The notes below the pieces were generated by a model. That model did no database searches. It saw only the letters and a program-made list of their open reading frames with translations, and was not told the origin of the DNA. A stretch of DNA of 64,000 nucleotides. Origin: Parvularcula sp964219355 (GTDB lineage Bacteria > Pseudomonadota > Alphaproteobacteria > Caulobacterales > Parvularculaceae). Positions 36,987 through 45,041 of this stretch are shown here, in pieces (positions within the stretch are counted from its first letter, which is position 1; every line of letters begins with the position of its first letter). The stretch covers positions 372,001-436,000 of the forward strand of contig CAXPOZ010000003.1 of assembly GCA_964219355.1 (NCBI GenBank), read 5' to 3'. The translations under genes were made by a program, and so were the position numbers.

Positions 36987-37366
36987 TCGTTCACGGCCTT
37001 TTCAGTCAGAGTGGGATCCGCCATGCCGATGGCGTTACCGATGACATCGGCATTCTTCGCAACCGGGCTTTCGATTTCTTCCGTCGGCATACCGATCACC
37101 TGCGCAAAGCGGCGATCATCAAGCAATTGCTCGGCGCGTACTGTGCCCAGCGCCAGCTTGGAGGAATTGAGCTTTGACAGCCGGCTTGCCGATTCAAGCA
37201 CTTCGACATCAAGCCGCGCCTTCTCGACCTCCGCACCCAGCCTCTCAGCCTCGCGGTCCAGTCGGTCGATTTCATCCTGAGATTTGCGCACCTGCGCCTC
37301 TGCATGAAAACGTCCCGCGGCAGCAAGGGCGAGGATGAGGGTGAGAAAGATCGCGATATATTTCAT
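36983..37366 (-). CDS. ftsL: Cell division protein FtsL
   Basis: A small bitopic protein, about 127 residues, with a short N-terminus, one transmembrane helix (IAIFLTLILALAAAG) and a periplasmic coiled coil (VRKSQDEIDRLDREAERLGAEVEKARLDVEVLES) of the FtsL/FtsB type. ATG at 37366 is chosen over a TTG at 37381 that lies inside rsmH. It follows the rsmH stop by 5 bases and overlaps the ftsI start. Sequence conservation is low, as is usual for FtsL; position and topology carry the call. Confidence 0.85.
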   Translation of the reverse strand: MKYIAIFLTLILALAAAGRFHAEAQVRKSQDEIDRLDREAERLGAEVEKARLDVEVLESASRLSKLNSSKLALGTVRAEQLLDDRRFAQVIGMPTEEIESPVAKNADVIGNAIGMADPTLTEKAVNE

Positions 37367-37371
37367 CTGTA

Positions 37372-38367
37372 CTATGCCCAATCAGACTGGAGGGGAGAAA
37401 AAACCATTGGCGGGATACCAAGCCCGGAGAGACGCGCATGATCCCACGCACGCGCTGGCTCACCGGTACGGATGGCCGCCCGCAGCCGCGCTGAACGCGC
37501 CCGCGGATTGGCAGCCATTTCGTCGGCAGACGGCTCAACCGCCTTGCCAGCAAGAGTGAATGTCGGTGCTTCGGGCACAGCCATCGGCGCATGGCGCGAG
37601 CCGCCGCCTGAGCGTCCCGCCACATCAGCAAGGAAGCGCTTGACGATCCGGTCTTCGAGCGAATGAAAGGAGACAGCGATCAGCCGCCCGCCTTCTTTCA
37701 GAACCTTTTCAGCAGCAATCAGCGCCCGCACGATCTGGCCCAGCTCGTCATTGATGAAGATGCGAAGGCCCTGAAACATCCGGGTCGCGGGATGGATCTT
37801 CTCGCGCGTGCCCAGCACCTTCTCAGCAATCGCGGCAAGCTGCGCCGTCGTCTCGATCGGCGCCTCTTCGCGGGCTTTCATGATAGCACGGGCAAGATGA
37901 CGCGACTTGCGCTCCTCCCCATACTGATAGATCACATCGGCGATGTCTGCCTCATCAGCCTGATTGACGAAATCAGAGACCGGCCGCCCCTCGCCCATAC
38001 GCATGTCGAGCGGGCCATCAAAGCGGAAGGAGAACCCGCGCTCTGGCTGGTCGAGCTGCATTGAGGAAACACCGAAATCGAACACCGCCGCGTCGACGGG
38101 GCCAAGTCCGCGCGCGTTCAGCTCTTCTTCGAGCTGATCAAACGGGGCTTCGATCAGGGTCAGGCGCCCCGGAAACTCAGCCAGCAATTTTTGCCCGCCT
38201 GCAATCGCAGTCGGATCACGATCAAAGCCGATGACGTCCGCGCCCGCCTCCAGAAAGGCGCGCGAATAGCCGCCCGCGCCGAAAGTGCCGTCAACGATCC
38301 GTTCGCCATGCGAGATTTTCGCCGCAGCCAGCACGGGATCGAGAAGGACGGGAATATGCGCGCTCAT
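37372..38367 (-). CDS. rsmH: 16S rRNA (cytosine-1402-N4)-methyltransferase
   Basis: Methylates C1402 of 16S rRNA at the P site (also called mraW). It is 331 residues. The SAM site is IVDGTFGAGGYSRAFLEAGADVIGFDRDP, followed by AVFDFGVSSMQLDQPERGFSFRFDGPLDMRM and, near the C-terminus, VSFHSLEDRIVKRF. It overlaps mraZ by 4 bases (ATGA). The arrangement mraZ-rsmH-ftsL-ftsI is the standard start of the cluster. Confidence 0.95.
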   Translation of the reverse strand: MSAHIPVLLDPVLAAAKISHGERIVDGTFGAGGYSRAFLEAGADVIGFDRDPTAIAGGQKLLAEFPGRLTLIEAPFDQLEEELNARGLGPVDAAVFDFGVSSMQLDQPERGFSFRFDGPLDMRMGEGRPVSDFVNQADEADIADVIYQYGEERKSRHLARAIMKAREEAPIETTAQLAAIAEKVLGTREKIHPATRMFQGLRIFINDELGQIVRALIAAEKVLKEGGRLIAVSFHSLEDRIVKRFLADVAGRSGGGSRHAPMAVPEAPTFTLAGKAVEPSADEMAANPRARSARLRAAIRTGEPARAWDHARLSGLGIPPMVFSPLQSDWA

Positions 38368-38900
38368 TCCTTGCCCCTCCCTGCAATGGTCGAGGGCATG
38401 GACCGGGCGCGGATGATGTCGCGCTCGTCCTCAGTGAGAGAGGTGACGAGATCCCAGAGGTCATCAAGACACTCGCCCGGGCTCATCGTGAAGAATGGCC
38501 CCGCCCCCGCAAAGGCGACCTGCCCCTCAAGCCCCGCATGATCTCGCAGCTTTTTGGGCAGCACGATCCGGCCATTGTCATCGAAATAGAGCCGCTCGGT
38601 GAAAGCGGTGACAGCGCGCTCCATCGCGGCGCGCTTCTTCTCGAAAATGTCCTGCGTTGCGACGATCTCAAGATGGACAGTGACGAGGTCCGCCCCGCCG
38701 CAGATCAGCTCGGCATCGGAAAAGCTGGGACAGCAATACATGGACGGCGCGGGGTCTTCGCTGCCGGGCGCCAGATGGCGGCGGAAATCGGCCGGGACCG
38801 AGATCCGGCCCTTGGTGTCGATCTTGTTCTGCCAGCGCCCGACGAAGCGGGACGCATCGCGCAGGGACGTTGCCGCTGCTGTCGCCTCCACTTCGCTCAT
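38364..38900 (-). CDS. mraZ: Transcriptional regulator MraZ
   Basis: An AbrB-fold DNA-binding protein that controls the dcw cluster. It is 178 residues with the two tandem MraZ repeats visible: NKIDTKGRISVPADFRRHL and FDDNGRIVLPKKLRDHAGL. The first repeat is followed by an alphaproteobacterial insert (SMYCCPSFSDAELICGG). GAGG lies 7 bases before the ATG. Three TGGG direct repeats with 10-base periodicity lie about 75-100 bases upstream and are the probable autoregulatory operator. It is the first gene of the operon. Confidence 0.93.
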   Translation of the reverse strand: MSEVEATAAATSLRDASRFVGRWQNKIDTKGRISVPADFRRHLAPGSEDPAPSMYCCPSFSDAELICGGADLVTVHLEIVATQDIFEKKRAAMERAVTAFTERLYFDDNGRIVLPKKLRDHAGLEGQVAFAGAGPFFTMSPGECLDDLWDLVTSLTEDERDIIRARSMPSTIAGRGKE

Positions 38901-38973
38901 CTGCTGCCCTCGCCTGCCTTCGAATGCCCAGGATTGCCATCAGACGCCTTCTGGCGCCTTGAGATAGTCTTGG

Positions 38974-38999
38974 ATGGGATATCATGGGCTGTCATGGGG
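38974..38999. promoter_or_regulatory. MraZ box: three TGGGN repeats
   Basis: On the plus strand ATGGG occurs at 38974-38978, 38984-38988 and 38994-38998, so TGGGA, TGGGC and TGGGG are each separated by exactly five bases. This matches the published MraZ operator form (TGGGN direct repeats with 5-base spacers). Relative to mraZ transcription the repeats read CCCAT. The region between them and rnpB would hold the dcw promoter. Confidence 0.75.
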
Positions 39000-39093
39000 C
39001 GCAATCAGGCGCTGCATTTGTGGAAAAATCCTTAACAGCCCCATGAATGCGGCCTCAGCAAGGCGCATCAATGCTAGGGAATGAAGGTTAAAA

Positions 39094-39468
39094 GGTCAGA
39101 CGGCCGTGTAAGCCGGGTTCTGTCCCGCCGAGGCGGTGACGGCCATTCATCTGGGACACACGCTTGCGCGCGGCCTCAAGCAACCAACCCGGACAAGTAG
39201 CGCTGGCGGCGGCGCCGGCCGAAAAGGCCACCCTGTCCCTATTCGGTTTTGCTCCGGGCGGGGCTTGCCATGCCCGTCCCGTTGCCGGGACGGCGGTGGG
39301 CTCTTACTCCACCTTTTCACCCTTACCGTCGCCGACTGGCGAAGGCGGTTCATTCTCTGTGGCGCTATCCCTTGGATCGCTCCAGCCGGGCGTTACCCGG
39401 CACCCTGCCGCCATGGAGCCCGGACTTTCCTCGAACCCGAAGGCCCGCGGCCGTCCGGCCATCTGACC
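39094..39468 (-). ncRNA. rnpB: RNase P RNA (type A)
   Basis: The catalytic RNA of RNase P, about 375 nt. Ends are set by helix P1: GGTCAGATGGCC at the 5' end pairs with GGCCGTCTGACC at the 3' end (plus-strand 39457-39468 and 39094-39105). Conserved core elements on the minus strand include GAGGAAAGTCCGGGCTCC, GGCAGGGTGCCGGGTAACG, GCGCCACAGAGAATGAACC and the 3' AACCCGGCTTACACG. It is transcribed toward mraZ, an arrangement common in alphaproteobacteria. Boundaries are good to a few bases only. Confidence 0.93.
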
Positions 39469-39491
39469 CCCGACATGTCGAGCGGAGACGG

Positions 39492-39525
39492 CTTAAGGTC
39501 AAGTCCGTCATGACTTGACCTTAAG
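39492..39525. repeat. Perfect 13-bp inverted repeat between rnpB and FkbM gene
   Basis: CTTAAGGTCAAGT (39492-39504) and ACTTGACCTTAAG (39513-39525) are perfect inverted copies around an 8-base centre. It lies 24 bases upstream of the rnpB 5' end and 25 bases upstream of the FkbM start, so it is in the promoter position for both. Each arm contains TTGAC, a -35-like element, in opposite orientations. No T run follows, so an operator or a pair of back-to-back promoters is more likely than a terminator. Confidence 0.6.
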
Positions 39526-39550
39526 GGCGGCACAGCTTCCAACCTTGCGG

Positions 39551-40273
39551 ATGACCTGGCGAGACCTCTTTCAGCGGCAGACGCTCAAGCGCCATCCGAC
39601 AAAGCGCGACGCATTCCGCGTGCTCAAGGAAAAAGGCGTGCCGGTGAAATCCGTCATCGATGTCGGCGTCCTGCACGGCACGCCAGACCTGATGTGGGGA
39701 TATCCGGATGTCCCCCACCTTCTGATCGAGCCAGTGGCCGATTTCGCGTCGACCATCACTTCCCGTTACGAGGCGGCAGGCGTGCCGCACCAGCTGATCC
39801 TTGCTGCCGCCTCCGACAAGAAGGGCGAGCTGACCCTTCACCTCAAAAAGGATGAGGCTGCGGATATCACCCATGCGCGCGAGACCGCGCCCGCAGATGC
39901 GAGTGCCGATGCCGGCACGGTTAAAGTGACGGCCCGCCCGCTCGATGACATGCTCGCCGATCTCACTTTGCCGACGCCGCATCTTCTCAAGATCGATGTC
40001 GACGGCGCCGAGCTTCAGGTTCTCAAGGGCGCGGAGAAGGCTCTCGAATCCTGCTCCATCGTCTGTATAGAGACAGGCGTTTCAAACCTTTTCAAACGCT
40101 CCGTCCCGCTCGTCAGTGCAGGCTTTGGCCTCTTTGATATCGTCGATCTTTGCTATTATGACGACCGGCTGGCACAGGTGGATCTCATTTTCATCCGCAA
40201 ACAGCTTATCGCCGATCTCGGCATCGAGCTCTTCAAGGACGGATTTGACGACACGCTCTGGCAGTCGCTTTAG
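39551..40273 (+). CDS. FkbM-family methyltransferase
   Basis: A SAM-dependent methyltransferase of the FkbM type, about 240 residues. It shows VKSVIDVGVLHGTPDLM (motif I), LLIEPVADF (ribose-binding acid), and the C-terminal LLKIDVDGAELQVLKGAEKALESC typical of the family. The ATG at 39551 gives a sensible N-terminus (MTWRDLFQRQTLKRHPTKRD); the frame also opens at 39515, inside the inverted repeat. Members often methylate sugars or lipids in surface polymers. The stop overlaps the convergent kinase gene by 4 bases. Substrate unknown. Confidence 0.87.
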   Translation: MTWRDLFQRQTLKRHPTKRDAFRVLKEKGVPVKSVIDVGVLHGTPDLMWGYPDVPHLLIEPVADFASTITSRYEAAGVPHQLILAAASDKKGELTLHLKKDEAADITHARETAPADASADAGTVKVTARPLDDMLADLTLPTPHLLKIDVDGAELQVLKGAEKALESCSIVCIETGVSNLFKRSVPLVSAGFGLFDIVDLCYYDDRLAQVDLIFIRKQLIADLGIELFKDGFDDTLWQSL

Positions 40274-41328
40274 ATATCAGAAGGCGGCGGGCTTGCCGGA
40301 AACACCTTTGACCCGGGAAGGACAAGTCGCCAGCTGAACCCCTCCGGATCATAGCTGACCTCAACCTTGCCCTCGAGGGTGTGCTCCGCCATCTGACGAA
40401 TAACGAATTCACCAAAACCGCCTTCATCGGGCGCGACAACAGGCGGCCCGCCGAACTCACGCCAAGTGATCTCCAGCGACGGCTTTTCGTCCTTGCCGAG
40501 CCGCCAATCGAGTTTCACCATCCCGGTTTCATTCGAGAGCGCGCCATGGGTGACAGCATTCAGCCCTAGCTCATGAAGCGCCATCCCTAGAGCAGACGCC
40601 GCCTTGTCTTCGATCAACACATGTGGACCGGTACAGAAAATCCGCTCATCGGCGCCTCCCTCCATATAAGGGTGCAGATGCGTCGCAAGCAGCGCCGTCA
40701 TCGGCGCACAGCGCCATTCATGCTGCATCAGCAGGTCCTGATTGCGCGCCAGCGATCCGATCCTGTCGGCGAATTTGTCGACGAACTGCCTATCCGTCGA
40801 AGATTTACGGCCCGACACGCGTGCCATGCTCTGCACCAGGGCCAACATGCTTTTGGTGCGTTGATGGGTCTCTCCCAATAAATGGCGCACCCGTTCTTCG
40901 GCCTGCTTGTGCTCGGTGATGTCGAGCAGGGCTAGCATCGCCGTTTTCGGAATGCGCTTGCCGGACCCCTTTTCTTCCGCGAATTCAACTTGCTTGCGAA
41001 CATTCACCCAACGGATGATTTCGCCCTTTTTGTCGATGATCCGGTGCGTGATATCCATGACGTGGCCGGAGGTGGGATCGAACAGCCTGTTGAGCTGCGC
41101 CGTCACGGCAGCCCTATCCCCCGGATAGATGCGGTTATGCAGATCGGAGCGGCTGATTTTTTCATCCGGGAGGAAACCGAACAGCTCCGCCGCGCGCGGA
41201 TCAAGAACAACCTCATCCCGCAAGTAATCAATCGTGCCAGTACCGAGACGCGCGACATCCACCGCAAGCGCCATAGTTTCGGGCGAAATTGTGGCGAATC
41301 GTGACTGAGGTTTGACGGTGGAGTTCAT
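40270..41328 (-). CDS. PAS-containing HWE-family sensor histidine kinase
   Basis: A cytoplasmic 352-residue kinase without transmembrane segments. Residues about 20-140 form a PAS domain (LFGFLPDEKISRSDLHNRIYPGDR, with a PAC-like end MLALLDITEHKQAEERV). The phospho-accepting His is H155 in GETHQRTKSMLALVQSMAR. The ATPase domain has MALHELGLNAVTHGALS and the WxE motif with a glycine loop, WREFGGPPVVAPDEGGFGEFVI, which define the HWE family. Such kinases often feed single-domain regulators or PhyR in the alphaproteobacterial general stress response. No partner regulator is adjacent; the Crp/Fnr gene is divergent from it. Confidence 0.88.
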   Translation of the reverse strand: MNSTVKPQSRFATISPETMALAVDVARLGTGTIDYLRDEVVLDPRAAELFGFLPDEKISRSDLHNRIYPGDRAAVTAQLNRLFDPTSGHVMDITHRIIDKKGEIIRWVNVRKQVEFAEEKGSGKRIPKTAMLALLDITEHKQAEERVRHLLGETHQRTKSMLALVQSMARVSGRKSSTDRQFVDKFADRIGSLARNQDLLMQHEWRCAPMTALLATHLHPYMEGGADERIFCTGPHVLIEDKAASALGMALHELGLNAVTHGALSNETGMVKLDWRLGKDEKPSLEITWREFGGPPVVAPDEGGFGEFVIRQMAEHTLEGKVEVSYDPEGFSWRLVLPGSKVFPASPPPSDI

Positions 41329-41475
41329 ATAAACTTCCTGAACGGATCGTCATGATCATAACGAACCTTCGCAAACCCTGCGAGAGTGCGGGTTATAACA
41401 TAGATCAATCTTGTGTGAGTTTTTCAAAATAGGGTCTCCCCGGAACTTGCCGGTGCTGGTCTATGTTTCAACTGC

Positions 41476-42246
41476 ATGAGCCTGAACTTTGAAAATATCG
41501 ACGCCCCCTGTGAGGATGTGAAAAGCTGTATTGCGGAGAAATTCCGCAGGATCGGCCTGATCTCCAATGAGCACCTTCGCCTGCTGGCGAAGTTTGAGGA
41601 CAATCCGGCGGAGATCCGTGCCGGGACAGAAATTCTGTCACAGGATAATCCGACCAATGAGTTCTTTGTGATCAACAAGGGCTGGGTTGTCAGCTCCATG
41701 AAGAACATCACCGGTGTAAACACCGTGATCGATATCCATCACCCCGGTGATATCGTCGGCGTCTCACAACTGCCTTATGAAAGCTCGCCTTACAGTTCGG
41801 TGACGGCGACCAATTGCGTCATCTGCCCGTTTCCGCGGGACAGCCTTGATGACCTGCTCAAAATATCGCCGCGCCTTTCTGGCATGTTCCAGACCGTGTG
41901 CATGATCGAGCAGGCGATCCTGCATGACCGGATCGCGATGATGTCGGCGAGCGAAGCGCACGTGCGTCTGTGCCACTTCCTGCTGCAGACCTTCAGTCGC
42001 CTCAAATTCATGAACAGCGACCTGACGGACCGATTCTACTGCCCGCTGAACCAGCGGACGATCGGCGAAGCCATCGGCGTCACCAGCGTTCATGTCAGCC
42101 GGACCTTTGCCAAGCTGGCCGAAATGGGGCTGATCGAGCGGAACCGGAATTTCGTGCGCTTTGTCGACTGGCAGCGGGCAGTTAAATTCACGGGCTTCAC
42201 CGACCGCTATGAGAATGTCGATGTTGCCTGGCTGCCAGACGCGTAA
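41476..42246 (+). CDS. Crp/Fnr-family transcriptional regulator
   Basis: A 256-residue regulator with an N-terminal cyclic-nucleotide-binding-like barrel (about 30-150) and a C-terminal winged helix with recognition helix NQRTIGEAIGVTSVHVSRTFAKLAEMGLIERN. Cysteines occur as C12-x4-C17 near the N-terminus and as TNCVICPF, which is not the FNR iron-sulfur spacing, so redox sensing is open. It is divergent from the HWE kinase across 147 bases and 57 bases upstream of the Mpl-type ligase. Targets unknown. Confidence 0.87.
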   Translation: MSLNFENIDAPCEDVKSCIAEKFRRIGLISNEHLRLLAKFEDNPAEIRAGTEILSQDNPTNEFFVINKGWVVSSMKNITGVNTVIDIHHPGDIVGVSQLPYESSPYSSVTATNCVICPFPRDSLDDLLKISPRLSGMFQTVCMIEQAILHDRIAMMSASEAHVRLCHFLLQTFSRLKFMNSDLTDRFYCPLNQRTIGEAIGVTSVHVSRTFAKLAEMGLIERNRNFVRFVDWQRAVKFTGFTDRYENVDVAWLPDA

Positions 42247-42302
42247 GCGCGTCTGGCTGGCCTCCCCTTCCCCAGACCCTCGACTAGCGCTACTCCCGCG
42301 CG

Positions 42303-43736
42303 ATGACGAAAAATGCGCATCTGATCGGAATCTGCGGGGCCGGCATGTCGGCGGTCGCCCATCTTCTCCAGGAACAGGGCTGGGCCGTTAGCGGCAGTGA
42401 CGAAGGCGCCTATCCGCCTGTCTCGACCTATCTTGAGAAGATCGGGTTGGAGCCGATGATCGGGCACCGGGCAGAGAATATCCCCGACCCGGTTGACCTC
42501 ATCGTCATCGGCAAACACGCAAAGTTGATCCCCGAAAGCAATGACGAAGTCCGTGCCGCGCTTGAACAGCACAAGGACAAGGTCAAAAGCTTTCCGGAAG
42601 TCCTCGCCGACCTCACTGCAACGCGCGAGCGCATGGTGGTCGCCGGCTCTTACGGCAAATCGACCCTCACCACACTGATCACCCATTGCCTTGCCCATGC
42701 CGGCAAGGCGCCGGGCTGGTTCATCGGCGCCATTCCAAAAGGCTTTGAGCATTCGGCCAGCATGGGCGGGGACGGCCCTTTTATCTTCGAGGGCGATGAA
42801 TATCCAAGCGCCAATTGGGACGACCGGTCGAAATTCCTGCATTATCTTCCGCAGACGGTGCTCCTCAGCTCCGCGACGCATGACCACGTCAATATCTATC
42901 CGACGCTTGCGAACTACCACGCCCCCTTCCAGCAATTGCTGACCGGCCTAGCCGAGCGGCAGGGCCAGTTGATTGCCTGCATGGATGAGCAGTATGCGGC
43001 GAATTTCCTTCATGCCTATCCCGGCCCGAAACTCAGCTATGGGCTTTGTAAGGGCTGCAATTACAGCGCAGCCAATATCGTGCTGGGCGATCCAGCAGCG
43101 GGTGAGCCGACGCGCTTTGAGCTGCTGGTCGGCTATGAAGTCTATCCAGGGTTCACGACGACGGAGCTGGGGCGCCACGCCGTCCAGAATATCTGCGGGG
43201 CTGCCGCCTATCTTCTGGGTCAAGAGCTTCTGACCCCGGATGAGCTGCGCGCCGCCATTGCCGATTTCCGGGGGCTGAACCGCCGTCTTGACCGCAAGGC
43301 ACCCTCAAGCCGCCTCGTCATCTATGAGGGTTTTGGCTCATCTTACGAGAAAGCCCGTGCGGCGATCGGCGCTATCCGCGAGCATTACCCCTCCCGACGC
43401 CTGACCGTGATGTTCGAGCCGCACACCTTCACCTGGCGCAATCGCGCCGCGCTCGGCCAATACGACACCGCCTTTGACGATACCGGCACTGTCTGGCTTT
43501 TTGCGCCCCCCACCCATGGCGAAGGCAGCCACGATCAGGCGAGCCTTGAGGAGATCGAAACCCGCGTCAGAGCCCGGCATTCGGATGTGCGCAGCTTCAC
43601 TGGTGACGCCATGGGGGAAATCCTGGCCGATGCAGACCCGCAAGAGGACGTGATTCTGGTATTATCATCAGGGAGTTTTGGCGGAAATCTCAGCCAGTTT
43701 CTGAGCGATGCGGAGACACACTTCCCCACCGATTGA
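42303..43736 (+). CDS. mpl: Mpl-type Mur ligase (Bacteroidetes-like form)
   Basis: A 477-residue Mur ligase. Mpl normally joins recycled L-Ala-gamma-D-Glu-meso-DAP to UDP-MurNAc. Motifs read LIGICGAGMSAVAHLL, P-loop AGSYGKSTLTTLI, IFEGDEYPSANWDDRSKF, SATHDHVNIYPT and NRRLDRKAPSSRLVIYEGFGSSYEKARAAI. EGDEY followed by Asp-Arg and HDHVNIYPT match the Bacteroidetes-type peptidoglycan synthetase/Mpl better than E. coli Mpl. The DDFAHHP block of E. coli Mpl is replaced by EGFGSSYEK. The ligase is probably functional, but its exact peptide substrate is inferred. It lies near a dcw cluster whose MurD looks inactive. Confidence 0.75.
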   Translation: MTKNAHLIGICGAGMSAVAHLLQEQGWAVSGSDEGAYPPVSTYLEKIGLEPMIGHRAENIPDPVDLIVIGKHAKLIPESNDEVRAALEQHKDKVKSFPEVLADLTATRERMVVAGSYGKSTLTTLITHCLAHAGKAPGWFIGAIPKGFEHSASMGGDGPFIFEGDEYPSANWDDRSKFLHYLPQTVLLSSATHDHVNIYPTLANYHAPFQQLLTGLAERQGQLIACMDEQYAANFLHAYPGPKLSYGLCKGCNYSAANIVLGDPAAGEPTRFELLVGYEVYPGFTTTELGRHAVQNICGAAAYLLGQELLTPDELRAAIADFRGLNRRLDRKAPSSRLVIYEGFGSSYEKARAAIGAIREHYPSRRLTVMFEPHTFTWRNRAALGQYDTAFDDTGTVWLFAPPTHGEGSHDQASLEEIETRVRARHSDVRSFTGDAMGEILADADPQEDVILVLSSGSFGGNLSQFLSDAETHFPTD

Positions 43737-43794
43737 AGCATTGCTTCCCCCCTTGGGGACCGTTAACCTCTTCCCCGGTGAAGAGGGGGCCAAC

Positions 43795-44406
43795 ATGAAA
43801 TCTTTTGCCATTCTGGTGAGTGCCGCGGCGGGCCTTTTGGGCGCTGCTTTTGCCCAGCCTGTGACCGACCCGACAGGCGTCGTCCCCAATCTCTCTTTTG
43901 AGAATATCGAGCCGGTGATCCGCAGCTTCGATGAATCAATCACCATGGTGAACCAGAACGGCGTCCGCCTGATCCGGATCGAAAGTCGCGGCCGCGTCGT
44001 TCTCCTCCAGGAAAATGGCTGCACGCGCGGCGGCTGTGCGGGCCTGATGATCTTTGCCGGTTTCGATGAGACGACCGATCTTGAGACCATCAACCAGTAT
44101 AATGCGACAACGCCCTCCCAGCGCGCCCTCCTCGATCAGGACGGCCGGGTCGTGCTCCTGCATTATGTGATCGGTGATTTCGGCGTCACCCGCGGCTCGC
44201 TGATCGTCAATATCGGCGCCTTTTTTGCCGGGATCGACAAATGGCAAGAGGAATTCTCGCGCGGCGTCCTCGTCAAATCGGTGAAATTCGATCCCCTGCT
44301 CGATGAAAACGCCGTCGCAGAAAGCCATATTTCGCGCGAAGTGCTTGATTTGCTCTGGGAAGATCCCTCGCTCTATAATCAGGCCAAGACGCAGGAGGCT
44401 CGCTGA
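43795..44406 (+). CDS. Secreted YbjN-like protein 1
   Basis: About 203 residues with a signal peptide ending GAAFAQ. It has a YbjN-like fold signature: hydrophobic strands, a conserved C76-x4-C81 pair (ENGCTRGGCAGLMIF), then INQYNATTPSQRALLDQDGRVVLLHYVIGDFGVTRGSL. The start at 43795 follows AAGAGGGGG; the frame opens earlier at 43708 inside mpl. It is the first of three tandem paralogues (2-base gap to the second). The paired cysteines suit a periplasmic disulfide. YbjN proteins in the cytoplasm resemble type III secretion chaperones; the role of exported forms is unknown. Confidence 0.75.
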   Translation: MKSFAILVSAAAGLLGAAFAQPVTDPTGVVPNLSFENIEPVIRSFDESITMVNQNGVRLIRIESRGRVVLLQENGCTRGGCAGLMIFAGFDETTDLETINQYNATTPSQRALLDQDGRVVLLHYVIGDFGVTRGSLIVNIGAFFAGIDKWQEEFSRGVLVKSVKFDPLLDENAVAESHISREVLDLLWEDPSLYNQAKTQEAR

Positions 44407-44408
44407 TC

Positions 44409-45029
44409 ATGCCCCGTTCCCTGACCGCCCTATTCGCTGGCGTGATGGTCCTGATGCTCTCAGGCCCGGCTGCTGCGCAACTCGTCAGTGAACCGAGAAA
44501 ATTGATCGGCATCAACTTCAACGATCTCGAAGCCCTCGCGGTTGAAAGTGGCTGGGGTACCGAGCGCATCACACAGGACGGCGACAGCGTACTCGTCGTC
44601 AATATCAAGGGCCGCCGGGTCGTGATGTGGCCGCGCGCCTGCGACAGCGAAGGCCGCTGCGGCGGGCTTTATCTCTTCTCGCTGATCCCGTCACAGGCAT
44701 CCTCGGCGCTAACCAATGGGTTTAATGTTCAGTACAACCCCGCCCGCGCCACTTTGCGCGATGGGCAGGTCGTGCTCGACCGCTATATCATCGGCGATTT
44801 CGGTGTGACCCGTGGCGGGCTGTCGATCGAGCTGCAGGTACAGGCCCAGCTGATTGATGACTGGTGGGACTATGCCAAGGCGCACAAGATCCGCGGCACC
44901 GCCGTCTCTTTCAACCCGCTGCTTGAGGAGCTGCCGCCCGTGACGGCCGTGACCTCACATTTCGAAGATCTCAAATTTGCCGCCCCGCTGCTCGACCAGA
45001 TCGCCAGCGGCAACGGCCCGCGTGACTAG
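44409..45029 (+). CDS. Secreted YbjN-like protein 2
   Basis: A 206-residue paralogue of the preceding gene. Signal peptide ends GPAAAQ. The pattern repeats: INFNDLEALAVESGWG, cysteines C78 and C84 (RACDSEGRCGGLYLF), then VQYNPARATLRDGQVVLDRYIIGDFGVTRGGLSI. DxWWD near the C-terminal helix matches the third copy (DAWWQ). Two bases separate it from the first copy and 12 from the third, so the three are one operon. Function unknown. Confidence 0.75.
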   Translation: MPRSLTALFAGVMVLMLSGPAAAQLVSEPRKLIGINFNDLEALAVESGWGTERITQDGDSVLVVNIKGRRVVMWPRACDSEGRCGGLYLFSLIPSQASSALTNGFNVQYNPARATLRDGQVVLDRYIIGDFGVTRGGLSIELQVQAQLIDDWWDYAKAHKIRGTAVSFNPLLEELPPVTAVTSHFEDLKFAAPLLDQIASGNGPRD

Positions 45030-45041
45030 GAGTCCCGAGTG

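Noticed and set aside
41329..41475. FNR/FixK box between the HWE kinase and the Crp/Fnr gene
   Set aside because: Only a half-site-like ATCAA was seen; the TTGAT-N4-ATCAA palindrome is not complete.
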